A stretch of 64,000 nt of DNA, taken from an uncultured Prevotellaceae bacterium. GTDB lineage: Bacteria > Bacteroidota > Bacteroidia > Bacteroidales > Muribaculaceae. Shown here piece after piece: positions 25,194 through 33,883 of the stretch (its first letter is position 1; every line of letters starts with the position of its first letter). The DNA lies in the NCBI GenBank assembly GCA_900318865.1, contig ONMF01000003.1:1-64000 (forward strand), given 5' to 3'. The notes under the pieces are model-generated. The model was not told the DNA's origin. It made no database searches and saw nothing but the letters and a program-made list of their open reading frames with translations. The position numbers and the translations under genes are program-made.

Positions 25194-27611
25194 ATGAGAC
25201 TAAATTTTTCCATGGGTGTCCTGCTGTGCGCGCTCGCCGCAACGGCCGCACCCGTTCGTCATGAAGTGAACCTGACCGAAGGGTGGCAATTCAGCCGCGA
25301 CGAGGCCACATGGCAGCAAGTGACCGTGCCACACGACTGGGCCATCGACGGCCCGTTTGACAAAAAATGGGACTTGCAAGTGGTAGCCATCAAAGAAAAC
25401 GGCGAGGATGTGGCCACCGAGCATTCCGGGCGAAGCGGCTCGCTCCCCTGGATTGGACGAGGCGTGTATCGCAACACTTTCTCGATGCCCGAGGGTTACA
25501 GTCATGCCGAACTGGTCTTCGACGGTGCCATGGCCGATGCGCATGTCTACGTCAACGGCCAGCTGGCAGGCAATTGGGCCTACGGCTACAATGCTTTCAT
25601 CGTCGATGCCACGCCACTGGTCAAGCGCGACGGGTCGCCCAATACGCTGGAAGTTCGTCTCAACAATCTGGAGGAAAGCAACCGTTGGTATCCCGGAGGG
25701 GGCATCTACAGGCCGGTGAAACTGGTGCTCACCCCGCAGCAGGCCCACCTCGACACATGGGGCCTGGCCACGGCCACCCGCATCGGGCCCGACGGCAAAG
25801 TCACCCTCGACGTGAGTCAGCAGGTGGTGCGCCCGCTGGGCGATGACGGCAACTACGCCCTGCACTTCGACCTCGATGGCGCCAGCGACGCCAAGTCGTC
25901 ACCCCACATTGTTGTCAAGATGACCGACAACGACAATGTGTCGATGCATTTCAACGTGCCGCCAGCGTTCAAGTTGTGGAGTCCCGAGCAACCAAATCTT
26001 TACACGCTCAAGGTGACCCTCGTGCACAACGGGAAAGCCATCGACACGCAGTGCACACGCATCGGCCTGCGCACCGTGGAGTGGGGACCGCAATGCGGAG
26101 GTTTCGCCATCAACGGCCGGCCGGTGAAGTTGCGCGGCGTGTGCCTGCACCACGACTTGGGACCACTGGGCGCCGCCGAGAACCGCGTGGCAGTGCTGCG
26201 CCAGCTCCAACTGATGCAGCAGATGGGAGCCAATGCCATCCGCACCTCGCACAACATGCCATCCACTGCCATGATGGAATTGTGCGACTCGCTGGGCCTC
26301 ATGGTCATGGCCGAAAGTTTCGACGCATGGGCCGAGCCGAAAGTGAAAAACGGATATAACCGCCTGTGGAACGACTGGTGGCAGCGCGACATCACCAATC
26401 TCATCCGTCACCACCGCAACCATCCCAGCATCGTGATGTGGAGTGTGGGCAATGAAATTCCCGAGCAGTGGAAGCCCGTGGGCGCCGAGCGCTATCGCGC
26501 GCTGGTCGACCTGTGCCACAGCATCGACAGCACACGCCCCGTGACCTGCGGCATGGACAACCCCGATGCCGACATCGCCAGCGGATTTGCCATGCAGGCC
26601 GACGTACCGGGCTATAACTACCGTGTGCATCGTTACCAGGAAACGTTCCCCAAGCTGCCGCAGGGCATCTTGCTGGGCAGCGAGACGGCTTCGACAGTGA
26701 GCACCCGCGGCCACTACGTGTTCCCCGACACCGTGGCCACCAATAAAGCCTGGCCCGACGGGCAGTGCTCAAGCTACGATGTGGAGTACTGCTGGTGGAG
26801 CAACCTGCCCGATGACGACTGGCGACTGCAGGACGACATGCCGGGTGTCATCGGCGAGTTTGTCTGGACGGGCTTCGACTATCTGGGCGAGCCCACCCCC
26901 TACGACGAATTCTGGCCCTCTCGGAGCAGCTACTTCGGCATCGTTGACCTGGCCGGCCTACCCAAAGACCGCTATTGGCTCTACCGCAGCCACTGGAACA
27001 AAACCAACCACACCCTGCACTTGCTGCCACACTGGACATGGCCCGGCCGCGAAGGGCAGGTGACACCGGTGTACTGCTACACCGACTATCCCAGCGCCGA
27101 GCTCTTTGTCAACGGCAAGAGCCAGGGGCGCATCGCCAAAGACCCGGCATCGCGCCTTGACCGCTACCGCCTGCGCTGGCGCGACGTGCGCTACGAGCCG
27201 GGAGAATTGCGCGTTGTGGCCTACGACAGCAATGGCAAGCCGGCCATGGAGAAGACGCTGCGCACCGCCGGCAAGCCGGCAAGACTGATGCTTGAGGCCG
27301 AACGCACCACCCTTGCCGCCAACGGGACCGACCTGGCCTTTGTCGCTGTGAGCCTCGTGGACAATAACGGAACGCTGATTCCCGACGCCGCCAACCAGCT
27401 GACCTTCGATGTGACCGGCGCAGCCAGCTACAAGGCTGCCTGCAATGGCGACGCCACCTCGCTCGAACCATTCACTCAGCCCACCATGAAACTCTTCCAC
27501 GGCAAACTGGTGGTGGTGGTTCAAGCAGGCAAGAAAGCAGGACCGGCCAAGCTCACCGTGCGCGACAACGCCACCGGCTTGAAACAAGAGCTCATCCTGC
27601 AGGTGCGGTAA
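25194..27611 (+). CDS. Glycoside hydrolase family 2 beta-galactosidase-type enzyme
   Basis: An 805-residue exported GH2 enzyme (signal MRLNFSMGVLLCALAATAA). The jelly-roll sugar-binding domain (20-185) includes VPHDWAIDGPF and RYPGGGIYRPV-like NRWYPGGGIYR. An Ig-like domain follows, then the TIM barrel. The acid/base is Glu421 in WSVGNEIPEQW and the probable nucleophile is Glu555 in GVIGEFVWTGFDYLGEPTPY. A DUF4982-like domain and an Ig-like C-terminus (DLAFVAVSLVDNNG) complete it. It would remove terminal beta-galactose (or a related sugar) from host or dietary glycans in the periplasm. There is no adjacent SusC/SusD pair, so it is an isolated hydrolase. Confidence 0.92.
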   Translation: MRLNFSMGVLLCALAATAAPVRHEVNLTEGWQFSRDEATWQQVTVPHDWAIDGPFDKKWDLQVVAIKENGEDVATEHSGRSGSLPWIGRGVYRNTFSMPEGYSHAELVFDGAMADAHVYVNGQLAGNWAYGYNAFIVDATPLVKRDGSPNTLEVRLNNLEESNRWYPGGGIYRPVKLVLTPQQAHLDTWGLATATRIGPDGKVTLDVSQQVVRPLGDDGNYALHFDLDGASDAKSSPHIVVKMTDNDNVSMHFNVPPAFKLWSPEQPNLYTLKVTLVHNGKAIDTQCTRIGLRTVEWGPQCGGFAINGRPVKLRGVCLHHDLGPLGAAENRVAVLRQLQLMQQMGANAIRTSHNMPSTAMMELCDSLGLMVMAESFDAWAEPKVKNGYNRLWNDWWQRDITNLIRHHRNHPSIVMWSVGNEIPEQWKPVGAERYRALVDLCHSIDSTRPVTCGMDNPDADIASGFAMQADVPGYNYRVHRYQETFPKLPQGILLGSETASTVSTRGHYVFPDTVATNKAWPDGQCSSYDVEYCWWSNLPDDDWRLQDDMPGVIGEFVWTGFDYLGEPTPYDEFWPSRSSYFGIVDLAGLPKDRYWLYRSHWNKTNHTLHLLPHWTWPGREGQVTPVYCYTDYPSAELFVNGKSQGRIAKDPASRLDRYRLRWRDVRYEPGELRVVAYDSNGKPAMEKTLRTAGKPARLMLEAERTTLAANGTDLAFVAVSLVDNNGTLIPDAANQLTFDVTGAASYKAACNGDATSLEPFTQPTMKLFHGKLVVVVQAGKKAGPAKLTVRDNATGLKQELILQVR

Positions 27612-27645
27612 ACCAGCACGACCACCGTACTACCGACGAAAGAAT

Positions 27646-27688
27646 AACAGCCGTTGCCGCCATCTTTATTGTGGCGGCAACGGCTGTT
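27646..27688. terminator. Bidirectional hairpin between convergent genes
   Basis: A perfect 17-bp stem (27646-27662 with 27672-27688, core CAGCCGTTGCCGCCA) around a nine-base loop, between the beta-galactosidase stop and the cupin stop. Neither side has a strong T-run, so it may also protect 3' ends. Confidence 0.7.
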
Positions 27689-27751
27689 GCCATGTTCCTG
27701 CACCACAATGCGCCGGCGCAGGCTCGACGACCGGGGCGGCGCCCGAAGATG

Positions 27752-28162
27752 TTACATCTTGTTCTCGTGCTCGGTGATGTCGGCATCTGTCTGCGTGTAG
27801 TCGCCCAGCGACCCTTCTTTGGCCTGGATGCAGATGTAAGTCATGGGCTGGGCCGAGGTGCACTTGATGTTGCGGTCAGAGCCGGTGGCCACGCGCACTA
27901 CCGAGCCTTCGGCAATGTCGAACGCGTCGTCATCCACCTGAAACCGTCCTGCACCGGTGAGCACAATGTAGGTCTCCTCGTTCAACCGGTGGCTGTGGAA
28001 AAACGGCACTTCGGCTCCGGTGGGAAGTGTCCCGAACGACACCTCACACGAAGTGCTGCCTATCACGTCTTTCACAAACTGCTTTCCTTCAAAGTTGTGC
28101 AATGTGCCAACCGAGGTGTGGGCGAATTTCTCACCGCTGTTCAAAACTTTCAATTCACTCAT
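27752..28162 (-). CDS. Cupin-domain protein
   Basis: A 136-residue single-domain cupin. The metal-binding motif is HSHRLNEETYIVLTGAG with His56, His58 and a glutamate at 62 or 63; motif 2 is less conserved (GSVVRVATGSDRNIKC). There is no signal peptide, so it acts in the cytoplasm. Small cupins of this kind can be isomerases, dioxygenases or sensors; the substrate is unknown. It is divergent from an HxlR regulator, with interlocking promoters and repeated operator-like sequences between them, which suggests that the regulator controls it and that it responds to a reactive or electrophilic compound. Confidence 0.85.
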   Translation of the reverse strand: MSELKVLNSGEKFAHTSVGTLHNFEGKQFVKDVIGSTSCEVSFGTLPTGAEVPFFHSHRLNEETYIVLTGAGRFQVDDDAFDIAEGSVVRVATGSDRNIKCTSAQPMTYICIQAKEGSLGDYTQTDADITEHENKM

Positions 28163-28165
28163 GAT

Positions 28166-28196
28166 TTGTATTGCTTAAAAATTGTTAGTAACTTTG
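28166..28196 (+). promoter_or_regulatory. Promoter of the HxlR regulator
   Basis: -33 TTG at 28166-28168, 20 bases, -7 TAACTTTG at 28189-28196. Transcription should start near 28203, inside the first operator-like repeat and upstream of the opposing promoter. Confidence 0.6.
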
Positions 28197-28200
28197 CGCA

Positions 28201-28243
28201 GGTAACTCACTTTATTTTTTACACCACAAAGGTACATCACTTT
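28201..28243. promoter_or_regulatory. Operator-like direct repeats in the cupin/HxlR intergenic region
   Basis: GGTAACTCACTTT at 28201-28213 and GGTACATCACTTT at 28231-28243 agree at 11 of 13 positions and start exactly 30 bases apart, about three DNA turns. A related inverted segment (AAAGTGACGCACTTACC) lies at 28269-28285 and another GGTAAC at 28290-28295. The second repeat overlaps the cupin -7 box. They are good candidates for HxlR binding sites. Confidence 0.55.
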
Positions 28244-28257
28244 TTCCCATTCCACAA
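28227..28257 (-). promoter_or_regulatory. Promoter of the cupin gene
   Basis: On the minus strand, -33 TTG at 28257-28255, 20 bases, -7 TACCTTTG at 28234-28227. Transcription should start near 28220 and run toward the opposing promoter, giving two overlapping face-to-face transcripts. Confidence 0.6.
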
Positions 28258-28306
28258 GAGGTTACACAAAAGTGACGCACTTACCCGAAGGTAACTATTA
28301 TTGAAA

Positions 28307-28681
28307 ATGAACACATTGCCGATAAAAGAAAATCTAAAAAAATACACTCGCATCGACGAGTGCCCCATCAGAAACGTGCTGGCTCACTTCTCGGGCAAGT
28401 GGCCAATCCTGATTCTGTGTGTGCTGGCCGAGAACGAAGCCACACGGTTCAACGCCATCGGGCGCGCCATCCCCGACATTTCTTCGAAAGTGCTGGCCGA
28501 CACGCTCAAGCATTTGGAAACCTACGGGCTGATTGCCCGCACCATCTATCCCGAAGTGCCACCCAGAGTGGAATACGCACTCACCGACACGGGGCGCAGC
28601 CTGATGCCGATTTTGGGAGAACTCATCGCCTGGTCGCTCCATCACTTCGACCACTTCCAGGCCGCCGGTCACCACGCATAA
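28307..28681 (+). CDS. HxlR-family winged-helix regulator
   Basis: A 124-residue regulator from ATG 28307 (an in-frame TTG two codons earlier is less likely). It has the family start CPIRNVLAHFSGKWPILILCVL with a conserved cysteine, the recognition helix region ISSKVLADTLKHLETYGLI and the wing RTIYPEVPPRVEYALTDTG. HxlR proteins often sense electrophiles or oxidants through that cysteine. It is divergent from the cupin gene and its own promoter contains the candidate operator, so it probably represses itself and the cupin. Confidence 0.92.
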   Translation: MNTLPIKENLKKYTRIDECPIRNVLAHFSGKWPILILCVLAENEATRFNAIGRAIPDISSKVLADTLKHLETYGLIARTIYPEVPPRVEYALTDTGRSLMPILGELIAWSLHHFDHFQAAGHHA

Positions 28682-28751
28682 GTCACATGGGGCATGGCAC
28701 CCACCGGCACCATGCCCCACGTTTCATTTTCGGTTCAGAACCTGAATGGAT

Positions 28752-29165
28752 TTACTTTAAGATTCTGTACTTGCCCACCAGGGGAAGTTCCTTGGCCTTG
28801 CCACTGGCGGCATTGATGATGCCCATGATGGCCAGCACAGCCAGCACCAGATAGCAAATCATGAACAGCACGCTCATAATGGCATAGAACTTCAGGGAGA
28901 TGGCGAGGCAAATCTGTCCCAGCACCCACAGCACCAGCATGATAATGAACAGAATCAATCCCTGGTTGGCGTGGAAACGGGCAAATTTGGAATCTTTGGC
29001 ACCAAAGATGGGCACGAGCACCAGAATGCCAAAGTAGGCCAAGATTGCCATCACCTTGTTTTTCTCAATGTCCTGCTTGTCGTAGTCCTTGGTGGTGTCG
29101 GGAGTTTCGTTGATGTTCTGCAACTTCTGCTCCAAGCTCTCTTCTTGCGGTTTGTTCTCTTCCAT
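28752..29165 (-). CDS. DUF4870/Tic20-like small membrane protein
   Basis: A 137-residue protein with a charged N-terminal 35 residues and then AILAYFGILVLVPIFGAKDSKFARFHANQGLILF, the start characteristic of DUF4870-like proteins, followed by two more hydrophobic segments and GKAKELPLVGKYRIL at the end. Three membrane spans are predicted. The role of this family is unknown. It lies 39 bases after a lipoprotein gene on the same strand and is the last of a three-gene run (30594 to 28752). Confidence 0.75.
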   Translation of the reverse strand: MEENKPQEESLEQKLQNINETPDTTKDYDKQDIEKNKVMAILAYFGILVLVPIFGAKDSKFARFHANQGLILFIIMLVLWVLGQICLAISLKFYAIMSVLFMICYLVLAVLAIMGIINAASGKAKELPLVGKYRILK

Positions 29166-29204
29166 AATTTAATGTGTTGAGGGTTTATAACTATAACGAT
29201 TATC

Positions 29205-29882
29205 TCATTCCATCCATGTCACGTCGAGGGTCTGCGTGAAGGCATCATCGGGCACGCCCACCTTCACATCCAGGCACTCGCTCATCACCCGGCCATCGCA
29301 TTTGAGGTATAGCGTCAGGCCGTTCCACACGGCGAACTCCCCCGCCACGCTGTCGCGCATGAGCGGGCTGCGCACGGCACCTGCCTTTTCACCTGCATCA
29401 GCCATGAAAACGCCCTTGTACACAGCGCACAGCTTGTCGCAGACGGTGGTTGTTCCCGCAGGCTCATAACCGTGCCGTAGGCACACGTCGGCTTGGTCGG
29501 TGATGATTTCGGCAAAAAAGTTGTTGATGCTTTGCTCGGTGCGGTATTCGTCCTTGTGCCACCCCTTGCCGGCGGCGTAAACCCACTCGTTGCGCAGGCC
29601 GCCGCCCGGCGCAAAAAGCAGCACCGTGTGGTCTTGGCCCGAGAACTTGTCGAGTCGAACATTTCGCCCCTTGCGCGAGTAAACGACGATGAGACTGTCC
29701 TCAACCTTGAGTTTGACAGCGTAACCGCGACTTTTCATCGCGTCGATGCCGATGCGGTCCTCAACGTACGGTCGCACATCACGGGCCGGCTTGGATTTCC
29801 TGCCCTCACAAGCCACTGCCATAGTGAGACACACAAGGCCCATCAACACCGAGCCAACTACATTCAATACTCTTTTTTGCAT
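29205..29882 (-). CDS. Putative lipoprotein, function unknown
   Basis: A 225-residue protein with a lipoprotein-type signal (VCLTMAVAC, Cys 25). The mature protein contains a soluble alpha/beta mixture; no motif is recognised. One region (GQDHTVLLFAPGGGLRNEWVY) reads like a strand-turn-strand element. It lies 16 bases after the lipoprotein gene at 29899 and 39 bases before the membrane-protein gene, so the three are probably co-expressed. Confidence 0.7.
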   Translation of the reverse strand: MQKRVLNVVGSVLMGLVCLTMAVACEGRKSKPARDVRPYVEDRIGIDAMKSRGYAVKLKVEDSLIVVYSRKGRNVRLDKFSGQDHTVLLFAPGGGLRNEWVYAAGKGWHKDEYRTEQSINNFFAEIITDQADVCLRHGYEPAGTTTVCDKLCAVYKGVFMADAGEKAGAVRSPLMRDSVAGEFAVWNGLTLYLKCDGRVMSECLDVKVGVPDDAFTQTLDVTWME

Positions 29883-29898
29883 ATTATGGTTTGATTGA

Positions 29899-30594
29899 TT
29901 ACTTACTCAATTCCTTGAGTGCTTCTTGCACCCTGGGGTCTTCGAGCGCTTTCTCGGCATCCTTCATGGTCTCGTCCAACGATTTTTGCAGCGTTTTGTC
30001 GAGATTCATGCCGATGCGCATGGGATTTTTGCCCTTGGCCTCTTTCAACTCCAGTTCGCAGGTATAAATCACATCGTTCATGCGGAAGCACCACTTCTGC
30101 CCCCAAATATGGTCTTTGAGGTTGATTTTCTCAAAGGGCTTTTCGGCCAGCGCGTCGGCGGCATTCTCAGCCTCAAGAAAACCCACAATATTTTTGCCGT
30201 CCTGCGACTTGGCCTTGGTCACGTCGTACATCTTGCGCACAAATGCCTCATATTCTTCTTGCGAAATTTCCAAGCCGTCTTTTTTGGCAAACGCGGCCAC
30301 CGCGTGGAAGCCGGGAACCTGCTCGCCATAGAAATAGTTCAACTCGCTGTCCTTGTCGGCAACATCGAAGAAATCGGGAGCCACGTCGCTTAGCGACAGG
30401 CCGTACTTATCTTGCAGAACCGACTCAAATTTCTCCACTTTCGACATGTCCTTGAAGTCTTTCTTAGCCTTCTCCACAACTTCATTCACTTTCTCGTTGT
30501 CGGTAACTGCTGCGGGATTTTTTCCACCTTGACATGAGCCGAGCAAGAACAAGCCGGCCAGGCACACACACGAAATTACAATTTTCTTCTTCAT
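29899..30594 (-). CDS. Lipoprotein, first gene of a three-gene run
   Basis: A 231-residue lipoprotein (signal MKKKIVISCVCLAGLFLLGSC, Cys 21). The mature part is highly charged and mainly helical, with Lys- and Glu-rich segments; a central part (FYGEQVPGFHAVAAFAKKDG) precedes MRIGMNLDKTLQKSLDETM and a final helical tail. There is a -7-like box TATATTTG on the minus strand at 30638-30631 but no TTG at the right spacing. Not recognised beyond being a lipoprotein. Confidence 0.7.
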   Translation of the reverse strand: MKKKIVISCVCLAGLFLLGSCQGGKNPAAVTDNEKVNEVVEKAKKDFKDMSKVEKFESVLQDKYGLSLSDVAPDFFDVADKDSELNYFYGEQVPGFHAVAAFAKKDGLEISQEEYEAFVRKMYDVTKAKSQDGKNIVGFLEAENAADALAEKPFEKINLKDHIWGQKWCFRMNDVIYTCELELKEAKGKNPMRIGMNLDKTLQKSLDETMKDAEKALEDPRVQEALKELSK

Positions 30595-30784
30595 ATTGAT
30601 AATTTTTTAGCATTGGTTGATAACTAAACGCAAATATAGTGAAAAAATCCTAAAAACATCATCATTTGACACAAATTTTACCGACAAACATTATTTTGGT
30701 CACCAAAACAAGATAAATGCCACCATTTTAAGGGAACACACCATCAAAACAGAACGCCAACGAAAGAAAAAACTTCAGTTCACC

Positions 30785-30815
30785 TTGGCTTTTCACTCGC
30801 TTATTCGTAACTTTG
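30785..30815 (+). promoter_or_regulatory. Promoter of the thiamine uptake operon
   Basis: -33 TTG at 30785-30787, 20 bases, -7 TAACTTTG at 30808-30815. Transcription would start near 30822, just before the riboswitch. The rest of the gap from 30595 holds AT-rich sequence without a gene. Confidence 0.7.
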
Positions 30816-30827
30816 TCCCCGTGATTC

Positions 30828-30915
30828 TTGGTTTGGGGGGTGCTCCGCAATGCGGGGCTGAGATCATACCCATGGAATCTGAACCGGGTAATACCGGCGT
30901 AGAGAACTAAACTAA
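30828..30915 (+). ncRNA. TPP riboswitch (THI element)
   Basis: Conserved parts are present in order: GGGGTGC-like strand at 30837, GGGGCTGAGATCATACCC with the CTGAGA pyrimidine-sensing loop, GAATCTGAACCGGGT, then AATACCGGCGTAGAGAA, the diphosphate-sensing half. The closing stem P1 pairs TGGTTT (30829-30834) with AAACTA (30909-30914). P1 ends nine bases before the ATG at 30924, with no terminator between, so TPP binding would most simply hide the ribosome site. Controls the receptor and PnuT genes. Confidence 0.93.
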
Positions 30916-30923
30916 TTAGAACT

Positions 30924-33185
30924 ATGCACAAGACTTTTCTACTGGTTGCGGCCCTCTTAGGCGCTGGCAACATCGCTGCGGAGCAAACCGCGGCAGGGCT
31001 CGACACCGCCATGACGGTGGTGCTCGACAGTGTGGAGGTGGTGGCCACTCGCGCCAGCGAAAACACTCCCATCACTTTCTCGATTGTCGACAAGGAACAG
31101 ATTGAACGCCTCAACGTGGGGCAAGACCTACCCTTTTTACTCGCCGGCACACCTGGCCTGGTGCTCACCAGCGATGCAGGCAACGGCGTGGGCTACACAT
31201 CGATGAGCGTGCGCGGCACCGACCACACACGCATCAACATCACCATGAACGACATCCCGCTCAACGATGCCGAGAGCGCCACACTTTACTGGGTGGATCT
31301 TCCCGACATAGCCTCGGCACTGGCCGACGTGCAAATCCAGCGCGGCGTGGGCACGAGCACCAACGGCGCTGCGGCTTTCGGTGCCAGCGTGAACATGCGC
31401 AGCCAGCGTTTCGCGTCTTCACCCTATGCGCATTTCATGGGCAGCTACGGCTCTTTCAACACCAATAAGGAAACGGTGAAGGTGGGCAGCGGCGTGCTGC
31501 ATGACCACTGGGTGGCCGAAGCGCAGTTGAGCCACATCGGCAGCGACGGCTACCGCGACCGGGCCAGCACAGCGCTGTGGGGTTACATGGCACAACTGGG
31601 CTATTTCTCGGACAAAACGTCGGTGCGCTTAATCAGCTTCGGCGGAAAAGAGGACACCTACCACGCCTGGGACGGCATCAGCCGGGAGCAGCTTAGCACC
31701 GACCGCACTTACAACCCCAATGGCGCCATCAAGCATGACGGCAAGGCAACCGGCTTCTATAAAGACCAAAAGGACATCTACAAGCAATTCAACTTCCAGC
31801 TCATCTGGGAGCAGAACATCAACACTCAGTGGAAGTGGAAACTGGCAGGACACTTCACCGACGGCTTCGGCTATTATCAGGAGTACAAAAATGCGCGCAC
31901 GCTCAAAGAATACGGTCTCGAACCGGTGGTCACGGCCGAGGGCACGCTGAAAAAGTCAAGCCTGGTGAGGCGCAAAATCCTCGACAGCAACTTCGGCGGA
32001 CTGGTCTACGCGCTCAATTTCTCGTCAACGAAGGTCAACGCCACGCTGGGCGGCGGCTACAACCACTATGTGAACGACCACTACGGCCGGGTGCTGTGGG
32101 TGGAGAACTACACGGCTCAGCTGAGTCCCGACCATGAGTATTACCGCAACAAAGCGAAAAAGAACGACTTCAACATCTATCTCAAAGCCAACTATACCAT
32201 CTGGTCGGGGCTGAGTGCCTTTGCCGACCTGCAATACCGCCATGTGGGATACACCATCAACGGCAACAACGACAAGTGGGACTGGACCGCACAACCCGAA
32301 CACCCGCAGGTGCTGAACATCGACGAGCGCTTTGATTTCTTCAACCCCAAGGCGGGCCTCAACTGGCAGATCGACAAGAAAAACCGTGCCTATGCATCGG
32401 TGGCAGTGGCCCACCGCGAGCCCACACGCAACAACTACACCGACGGCCTGTTCACAGCCCTGCCGCACGCCGAGCGCCTCCTCGACTGGGAGATTGGCTA
32501 CACCTTCACAGGAAAGCGCCTCTCGGCAGGAATCAATTTCTACCACATGGGCTATAAAGACCAGCTGGTGCTCAACGGCCGGCTCAACGAGATTGGAGAG
32601 CCTGCTGTCGAGAATGTGCCATCGAGCTACCGGATGGGCGTGGAAATCACCGCCGGCTATCAATTCACCCCATGGCTGCGATGGGATGTGAACGCCGCCT
32701 TCTCGCGAAACCGCATCAAGAACTATGTGGGTTATGTGCCCGATTACGATGCCGACACCTGGGACGACATGTGGACCCAGACTGCCATCGAGCGCAAGAG
32801 CACCACCATCTCGTTCTCGCCCAGCGTGGTGGCTTCGAGCATCATCAACGTCGATTACAAAGGCTTTTCGGCTCGCTTGATCACGCAATACGTGAGCCGC
32901 CAATATCTCGACAACCTGCAGAACCGCGACGACTCGCTCGACCCCTATTGCGTGAACCACCTGGGAATGGACTACACCTTCCACCTGCCGGGCATCAAGA
33001 GCATCACGGCCGGCATCACGCTCTACAACCTGTTCAACACCCGCTACGAGTGTAACGGCTACTCGCAGACTGCGGCCCTGTACAAGGGCGGCGACAAGAG
33101 CGGCCCCATGACTCTGAGCAGCGACCCACGCTTCTATCCCATGGCGGGCATCAACGTGATGGGGAACGTGGCTTTCAAGTTCTGA
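30924..33185 (+). CDS. TonB-dependent outer-membrane receptor for thiamine
   Basis: A 753-residue TonB-dependent receptor (signal MHKTFLLVAALLGAGNIAAE). The plug carries NVGQDLPFLLAGTPGLVLTSDAG, MSVRGTDHTRINITMNDIPLND and AFGASVNMRSQRF; the barrel ends NVMGNVAFKF with the terminal Phe needed for assembly. The TPP riboswitch immediately upstream and the PnuT-type gene immediately downstream make uptake of thiamine or its phosphates by far the most likely role, as in known Bacteroidetes thiamine regulons. There is no carboxypeptidase-D-like N-domain or SusD partner. Confidence 0.93.
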   Translation: MHKTFLLVAALLGAGNIAAEQTAAGLDTAMTVVLDSVEVVATRASENTPITFSIVDKEQIERLNVGQDLPFLLAGTPGLVLTSDAGNGVGYTSMSVRGTDHTRINITMNDIPLNDAESATLYWVDLPDIASALADVQIQRGVGTSTNGAAAFGASVNMRSQRFASSPYAHFMGSYGSFNTNKETVKVGSGVLHDHWVAEAQLSHIGSDGYRDRASTALWGYMAQLGYFSDKTSVRLISFGGKEDTYHAWDGISREQLSTDRTYNPNGAIKHDGKATGFYKDQKDIYKQFNFQLIWEQNINTQWKWKLAGHFTDGFGYYQEYKNARTLKEYGLEPVVTAEGTLKKSSLVRRKILDSNFGGLVYALNFSSTKVNATLGGGYNHYVNDHYGRVLWVENYTAQLSPDHEYYRNKAKKNDFNIYLKANYTIWSGLSAFADLQYRHVGYTINGNNDKWDWTAQPEHPQVLNIDERFDFFNPKAGLNWQIDKKNRAYASVAVAHREPTRNNYTDGLFTALPHAERLLDWEIGYTFTGKRLSAGINFYHMGYKDQLVLNGRLNEIGEPAVENVPSSYRMGVEITAGYQFTPWLRWDVNAAFSRNRIKNYVGYVPDYDADTWDDMWTQTAIERKSTTISFSPSVVASSIINVDYKGFSARLITQYVSRQYLDNLQNRDDSLDPYCVNHLGMDYTFHLPGIKSITAGITLYNLFNTRYECNGYSQTAALYKGGDKSGPMTLSSDPRFYPMAGINVMGNVAFKF

Positions 33186-33210
33186 GTTTCTATCAAAAAT
33201 AATCGCAGCA

Positions 33211-33807
33211 GTGGACTGGATCCGCATCATCGACTTTGCCGGCATCGTGCTCGGGTTGCTCTACCTGTGGCTTCAATACCGGGCCAACATTTGGCTGTGG
33301 GCTGTGGGGGTGATTATGCCCATCGTCCATGGCTATCTATACTATGCAAGGGGATTATATGCCGACTTTGGACTGGAATTTTACTATGTGCTGGCCGCCA
33401 TCTACGGCTACATCATTTGGCGGCTCAGTGGCGGCAAGCAACCGGCAGCCGGCCATAACGACCCGAATGGCATCGTGCACATTCGTCCCAAGGAGATGGT
33501 TGCCGCCACCGCGGCACTGGCTGCGTTGTGGGCCGGTATCTGGTGGGTGCTGGTCTCTTTCACCGACAGCACCGTGCCCGTGGCCGACGCTTTCACCACA
33601 GCACTGAGCATGGTGGCCATGTGGGCGCTGGCCCACAAGCGCGCCGAGCATTGGCTCATGTGGCTGGTGGTGGACGCCGTGAGCACCGTGCTCTATGTGA
33701 AAAAGCAGATTCCCTTCACTGCCACGCTCTACGGCCTGTACACCGTGGCTGCCGTGGCAGGCTATGTGCGCTGGTGCAGGCTGGCCCGCCACACGGCGGA
33801 AAATTGA
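33211..33807 (+). CDS. pnuT: PnuC-family inner-membrane thiamine transporter (PnuT)
   Basis: A 198-residue membrane protein that starts with GTG at 33211 (MDWIRIIDFAGIVLGLLYLW). Seven hydrophobic segments are visible, and WLMWLVVDAVSTVLYVKKQ with LYGLYTVAAVAGYVRW is the ligand-binding region known from PnuC/PnuT. PnuC-type transporters work by facilitated diffusion, trapped by phosphorylation inside the cell. The riboswitch and receptor upstream mark it as the thiamine member rather than the nicotinamide riboside one. A thiamine pyrophosphokinase gene, usual in this locus, is not present here. Confidence 0.88.
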   Translation: MDWIRIIDFAGIVLGLLYLWLQYRANIWLWAVGVIMPIVHGYLYYARGLYADFGLEFYYVLAAIYGYIIWRLSGGKQPAAGHNDPNGIVHIRPKEMVAATAALAALWAGIWWVLVSFTDSTVPVADAFTTALSMVAMWALAHKRAEHWLMWLVVDAVSTVLYVKKQIPFTATLYGLYTVAAVAGYVRWCRLARHTAEN

Positions 33808-33883
33808 GAAAAATTGCCGGGCGTGATTCTTTTTTCATTTGATTTCACTACCTTTGCTTTTGGAAAATCAAATAACTTCAGCT

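Noticed and set aside
30617..30910. 97-codon ORF over the thiamine leader
   Set aside because: It overlaps the promoter and the TPP riboswitch and its end coincides with the aptamer.
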